Below the pieces are notes generated by a model. It had not been told where the DNA came from. It did no database searches and saw only the letters and a list, made by a program, of their open reading frames with translations. Source: JANNHK01 sp034408875 (lineage in GTDB: Bacteria > Actinomycetota > Acidimicrobiia > IMCC26256 > PALSA-610). From it: DNA of 8,207 nt. This document shows, piece by piece, positions 6,680 through 8,207 of this stretch (the stretch's first letter is position 1; each line of letters starts with the position of its first letter). The DNA lies in contig JAWXCJ010000229.1 of the NCBI GenBank assembly GCA_034408875.1, forward strand, positions 1 to 8,207, given 5' to 3'. The position numbers and the translations under genes were made by a program.

Positions 6680-7869
6680 TACGCGAGGTTCTTGGCCAGC
6701 TCGAAGATGCGCGCCGTGCACCCGGCCATCTCGACCGGCGGCAACAACTCCGTGACGATGCGGTCCGCGACAGCCGTGAACGCGAGCGCGGCGGGGGAGT
6801 CGGGATGTTCGACGACGACGGGCTTGCCCGTGTCGCCGCCGCGCGACACCGCGGGCTCGATCGGGATCGACGCGACCAGCGGCGCGCCCGTCAGCGCCGC
6901 GAGCCGTTTACCGCCGCCGCTGCCGAAGATCTCGTGCGTGCTGCCGTCGGGCGCGACGAACGCGCTCATGTTCTCGATGACGCCGAGGACCTTGAGGTAG
7001 GAGCGGCGCGCCATGTCGGCGACGCGCGACGCCACCTTCTGCGCACCCTTCGCGGGCGTGGTGACGACGAGCATTTCGGCCTGGGGCAGGAGCCGCGACA
7101 ATGCCATCTGGATGTCGCCGGTGCCCGGCGGCATGTCGATGAGCAGGTAGTCGAGATCGCCCCACTTCACGTCGGTGAGGAACTGCTCGAGCGCCTTGGC
7201 GAGAATCAGTCCGCGCCACATGAGCGCGGTGTCCTCGTCGTCGACGAGCAGGCCCATCGACACGATCTTCAAGGTGCCCGCGCCGACTGCGACTTCCTGG
7301 GGAAGGATCTTGCCCTTCCCGCCTGCGGTCTTGGTGGCGCCGAGACGGCCCGCGACGCCGAGCATGCGGGGGATCGAGAAGCCCCAGATGTCGGCGTCGA
7401 GCACACCGACCGTCAGCCCGCGCGCCGCGAGTGCGGCGGCGAGGTTGGCGGTCACGGACGACTTGCCGACGCCGCCTTTGCCGCTGCCGACCGCGATGAC
7501 ACGCGTCGTCGGTGCGATCTCGGTGGGCGGCGCCTGGTCCTGCGCGTGCTTGCGCGCCCGCTGCATCAGTTCGGACCGCTCGTCGGGGGTCATCTCGCCG
7601 TATTCGACGACGACGTCACTCACGCCGGGGAGCCCCGAGACCTTCGACTTCACGTCGGTCGAGATCTGGCCCCGCAGCGGGCAGGCGGCCGTGGTGAGCG
7701 AGACCTTCACCGTGACGACGCCGTCCGGGTCGACGGCGATGTCCTTCACCATGCCGAGGTCGACGATGCTCGCCCGCAGCTCCGGGTCGAGAACGCCCGC
7801 GAGGACGCCTCTGACGTCGTGGATTCCCGGAACGGGGCCGGGCGGCGGGGGGAGCTCAGTGTCGGTCAT
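6679..7869 (-). CDS. mrp: Mrp/NBP35-type P-loop ATPase (iron-sulfur cluster carrier) with DUF59 domain
   Basis: This 396-residue cytoplasmic protein belongs to the Mrp/ApbC/NBP35 family, which binds ATP and carries or inserts Fe-S clusters. The N-terminal DUF59/MIP18-like domain (about 17-90) includes DPELRASIVDLGMV and the TTAACPLRGQI segment with Cys63. The ATPase domain has a deviant Walker A, GSGKGGVGKSS (128-138), with signature Lys131 and Lys136, then DADIWGFSIPRMLG (158-171) and the Walker B-like LLIDMPPGTGD (242-252). The usual C-terminal CPXC that binds the bridging cluster is not there: the segment reads ENMSAFVAPDGSTHEIFGSGGG, with Ala-Pro-Asp where cysteines would be expected. Cys384 is the only cysteine in the C-terminal half. 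ATG 7869 is preferred over longer frames because the N-terminus matches the family and a promoter lies just upstream. It is divergent from a regulator gene and coupled to the methyltransferase. Confidence 0.93.
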   Translation of the reverse strand: MTDTELPPPPGPVPGIHDVRGVLAGVLDPELRASIVDLGMVKDIAVDPDGVVTVKVSLTTAACPLRGQISTDVKSKVSGLPGVSDVVVEYGEMTPDERSELMQRARKHAQDQAPPTEIAPTTRVIAVGSGKGGVGKSSVTANLAAALAARGLTVGVLDADIWGFSIPRMLGVAGRLGATKTAGGKGKILPQEVAVGAGTLKIVSMGLLVDDEDTALMWRGLILAKALEQFLTDVKWGDLDYLLIDMPPGTGDIQMALSRLLPQAEMLVVTTPAKGAQKVASRVADMARRSYLKVLGVIENMSAFVAPDGSTHEIFGSGGGKRLAALTGAPLVASIPIEPAVSRGGDTGKPVVVEHPDSPAALAFTAVADRIVTELLPPVEMAGCTARIFELAKNLA

Positions 7870-7893
7870 GCGTGAATAAAAACAGGTTAGACC

Positions 7894-7923
7894 TTGAAAA
7901 TATGCCCGTTGCACCGGTACGGT
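7894..7923 (+). promoter_or_regulatory. Likely promoter of the divergent regulator, near-leaderless
   Basis: TTGAAA (7894-7899) and TACGGT (7918-7923) are separated by 18 bp. Transcription would start at about 7930-7933, at or within a few bases of ATG 7933, so the message would be leaderless or nearly so. Its -35 box overlaps the -10 of the mrp promoter, and its -10 overlaps the mrp -35, so the two promoters cannot be occupied at once. Confidence 0.42.
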
Positions 7924-7926
7924 CAA
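7897..7926 (-). promoter_or_regulatory. Likely promoter of mrp and the methyltransferase gene
   Basis: On the minus strand TTGACC (7926-7921) and TATTTT (7902-7897) are separated by 18 bp. The start would fall near 7890, giving a leader of about 20 nt before ATG 7869. No clear Shine-Dalgarno sequence is seen in that leader. This AT-rich patch is one of the few in the window, which supports a real promoter. Confidence 0.5.
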
Positions 7927-7932
7927 GGCCCA

Positions 7933-8207
7933 ATGGACCTGCTGGCGGTACTGAAAGCACTCGGCGACGAAACCCGGTTCTCGATGTATCGGGAACTGGC
8001 GGGGTCCACCCGGCCGCTCTCCGCGACCGAATTGGCCGAACGCCTGGGCCTGCACACGAACACGGTCCGCCTCCACCTGGAGCGGCTCCGCGACGCCGGC
8101 CTCGTCGACGTCGAAGCGGTGCACCGGGGCCGGGTCGGCCGCCCGCAGCACGTCTACTCGCTCGCCGCCGGTGCGCCCGGGCTCGGGTTCGACCCGCCCA
8201 GCTACAC
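7933..8207 (+). CDS. Winged-helix (ArsR/SufR-like) transcriptional regulator, N-terminal part
   Basis: The frame opens at ATG 7933 and is still open at the window end; 91 residues are visible. It begins MDLLAVLKALGDETRFSMYREL, the helix-1 pattern of ArsR-type winged-helix repressors. The helix-turn-helix spans about residues 30-57: ATELAERLGL is the first helix and HTNTVRLHLERLRDAGL contains the recognition helix. A basic wing follows (RGRVGRPQHVYSL, 65-77). The end APGLGFDPPSY matches a group of actinobacterial regulators of roughly 200-240 residues that I recall as related to SufR-like Fe-S-sensing repressors with cysteines in the C-terminal part. That part lies outside the window, so sensing ability cannot be judged. 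Its divergence from mrp fits control of Fe-S metabolism. A weak AAGG lies 4 nt before the ATG, too close to be a good ribosome binding site. Confidence 0.85.
   Translation, partial: MDLLAVLKALGDETRFSMYRELAGSTRPLSATELAERLGLHTNTVRLHLERLRDAGLVDVEAVHRGRVGRPQHVYSLAAGAPGLGFDPPSY

Larger units (their letters stand above)
7892..7928. promoter_or_regulatory. Candidate operator: CCTTGA / TCAAGG inverted repeat in the divergent promoter region
   Basis: CCTTGA (7892-7897) and TCAAGG (7923-7928) are perfect 6-bp inverted arms whose centres are 31 bp apart, about three helical turns. Each arm contains the start of one -35 box, so a protein bound symmetrically would cover both promoters. The centre also contains the palindrome ACCGGT (7913-7918). 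The neighbouring winged-helix regulator is the obvious candidate ligand, but that is inference. Confidence 0.3.

Noticed and set aside
6680..6721. Earlier start of the methyltransferase at base 6721
   Set aside because: The extra 14 residues overlap the mrp coding end and do not fit the family N-terminus; the TAATG overlap favours 6679.
6805..7875. 356-residue plus-strand open frame opposite mrp
   Set aside because: It is Arg/His/Asp-rich antisense sequence with no recognisable domain; the minus strand has the complete Mrp motif set.
7870..8151. N-terminal extension of Mrp to base 8151
   Set aside because: It would read through the promoter region and antisense to the regulator; homology and promoter position both support ATG 7869.

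Overview
The window looks like ordinary chromosomal DNA from a high-GC actinobacterium, possibly one of the less-studied lineages such as Acidimicrobiia or a relative; that placement is inference. The basis is the uniformly GC-rich codon use, GTG starts, tight gene packing, few Shine-Dalgarno sequences, TANNNT-type -10 boxes close to start codons, and actinobacterial-style protein families. There are no tRNA or rRNA genes, CRISPR arrays, insertion sequences or prophage genes.

Layout. (1) Bases 1-237 hold a perfect 46-bp inverted repeat and a shortened glyoxalase/bleomycin-resistance (VOC) gene whose middle is missing. This is the one structurally abnormal part of the window and may be an assembly or amplification artefact at a sequence end. 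(2) Bases 229-2247, plus strand: a likely promoter, an NAD(P)-dependent aldehyde dehydrogenase and, 6 bp later, a DUF779 protein, a small family known to sit beside aldehyde dehydrogenase genes. (3) Bases 2318-5859, plus strand: a two-gene ABC exporter of the MacB/LolCDE/FtsX type, an ATPase followed 2 bp later by a 945-residue duplicated FtsX-like permease. (4) Bases 5924-7869, minus strand: an Mrp/NBP35-type P-loop ATPase with an N-terminal DUF59 (MIP18) domain, followed by a class I SAM-dependent methyltransferase whose start overlaps the Mrp stop (TAATG). (5) Bases 7933-8207, plus strand: the first 91 residues of a winged-helix regulator, cut off by the window end and divergent from mrp.

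How the genes work together. The aldehyde dehydrogenase and DUF779 protein probably form one aldehyde-oxidation unit. The ABC genes form one membrane complex of unknown substrate. Mrp probably handles iron-sulfur clusters, and the divergent regulator resembles a family related to SufR-like repressors, so the 63-bp divergent region is a plausible control point. The two promoters I propose there overlap each other almost completely and share an inverted repeat.

I found no convincing undescribed system. The points most worth checking are the terminal inverted repeat with its broken VOC gene, the overlapping divergent promoters, the absence of the Fe-S-binding CXXC in Mrp, and the pairing of DUF779 with an aldehyde dehydrogenase that does not look like the ExaC type.
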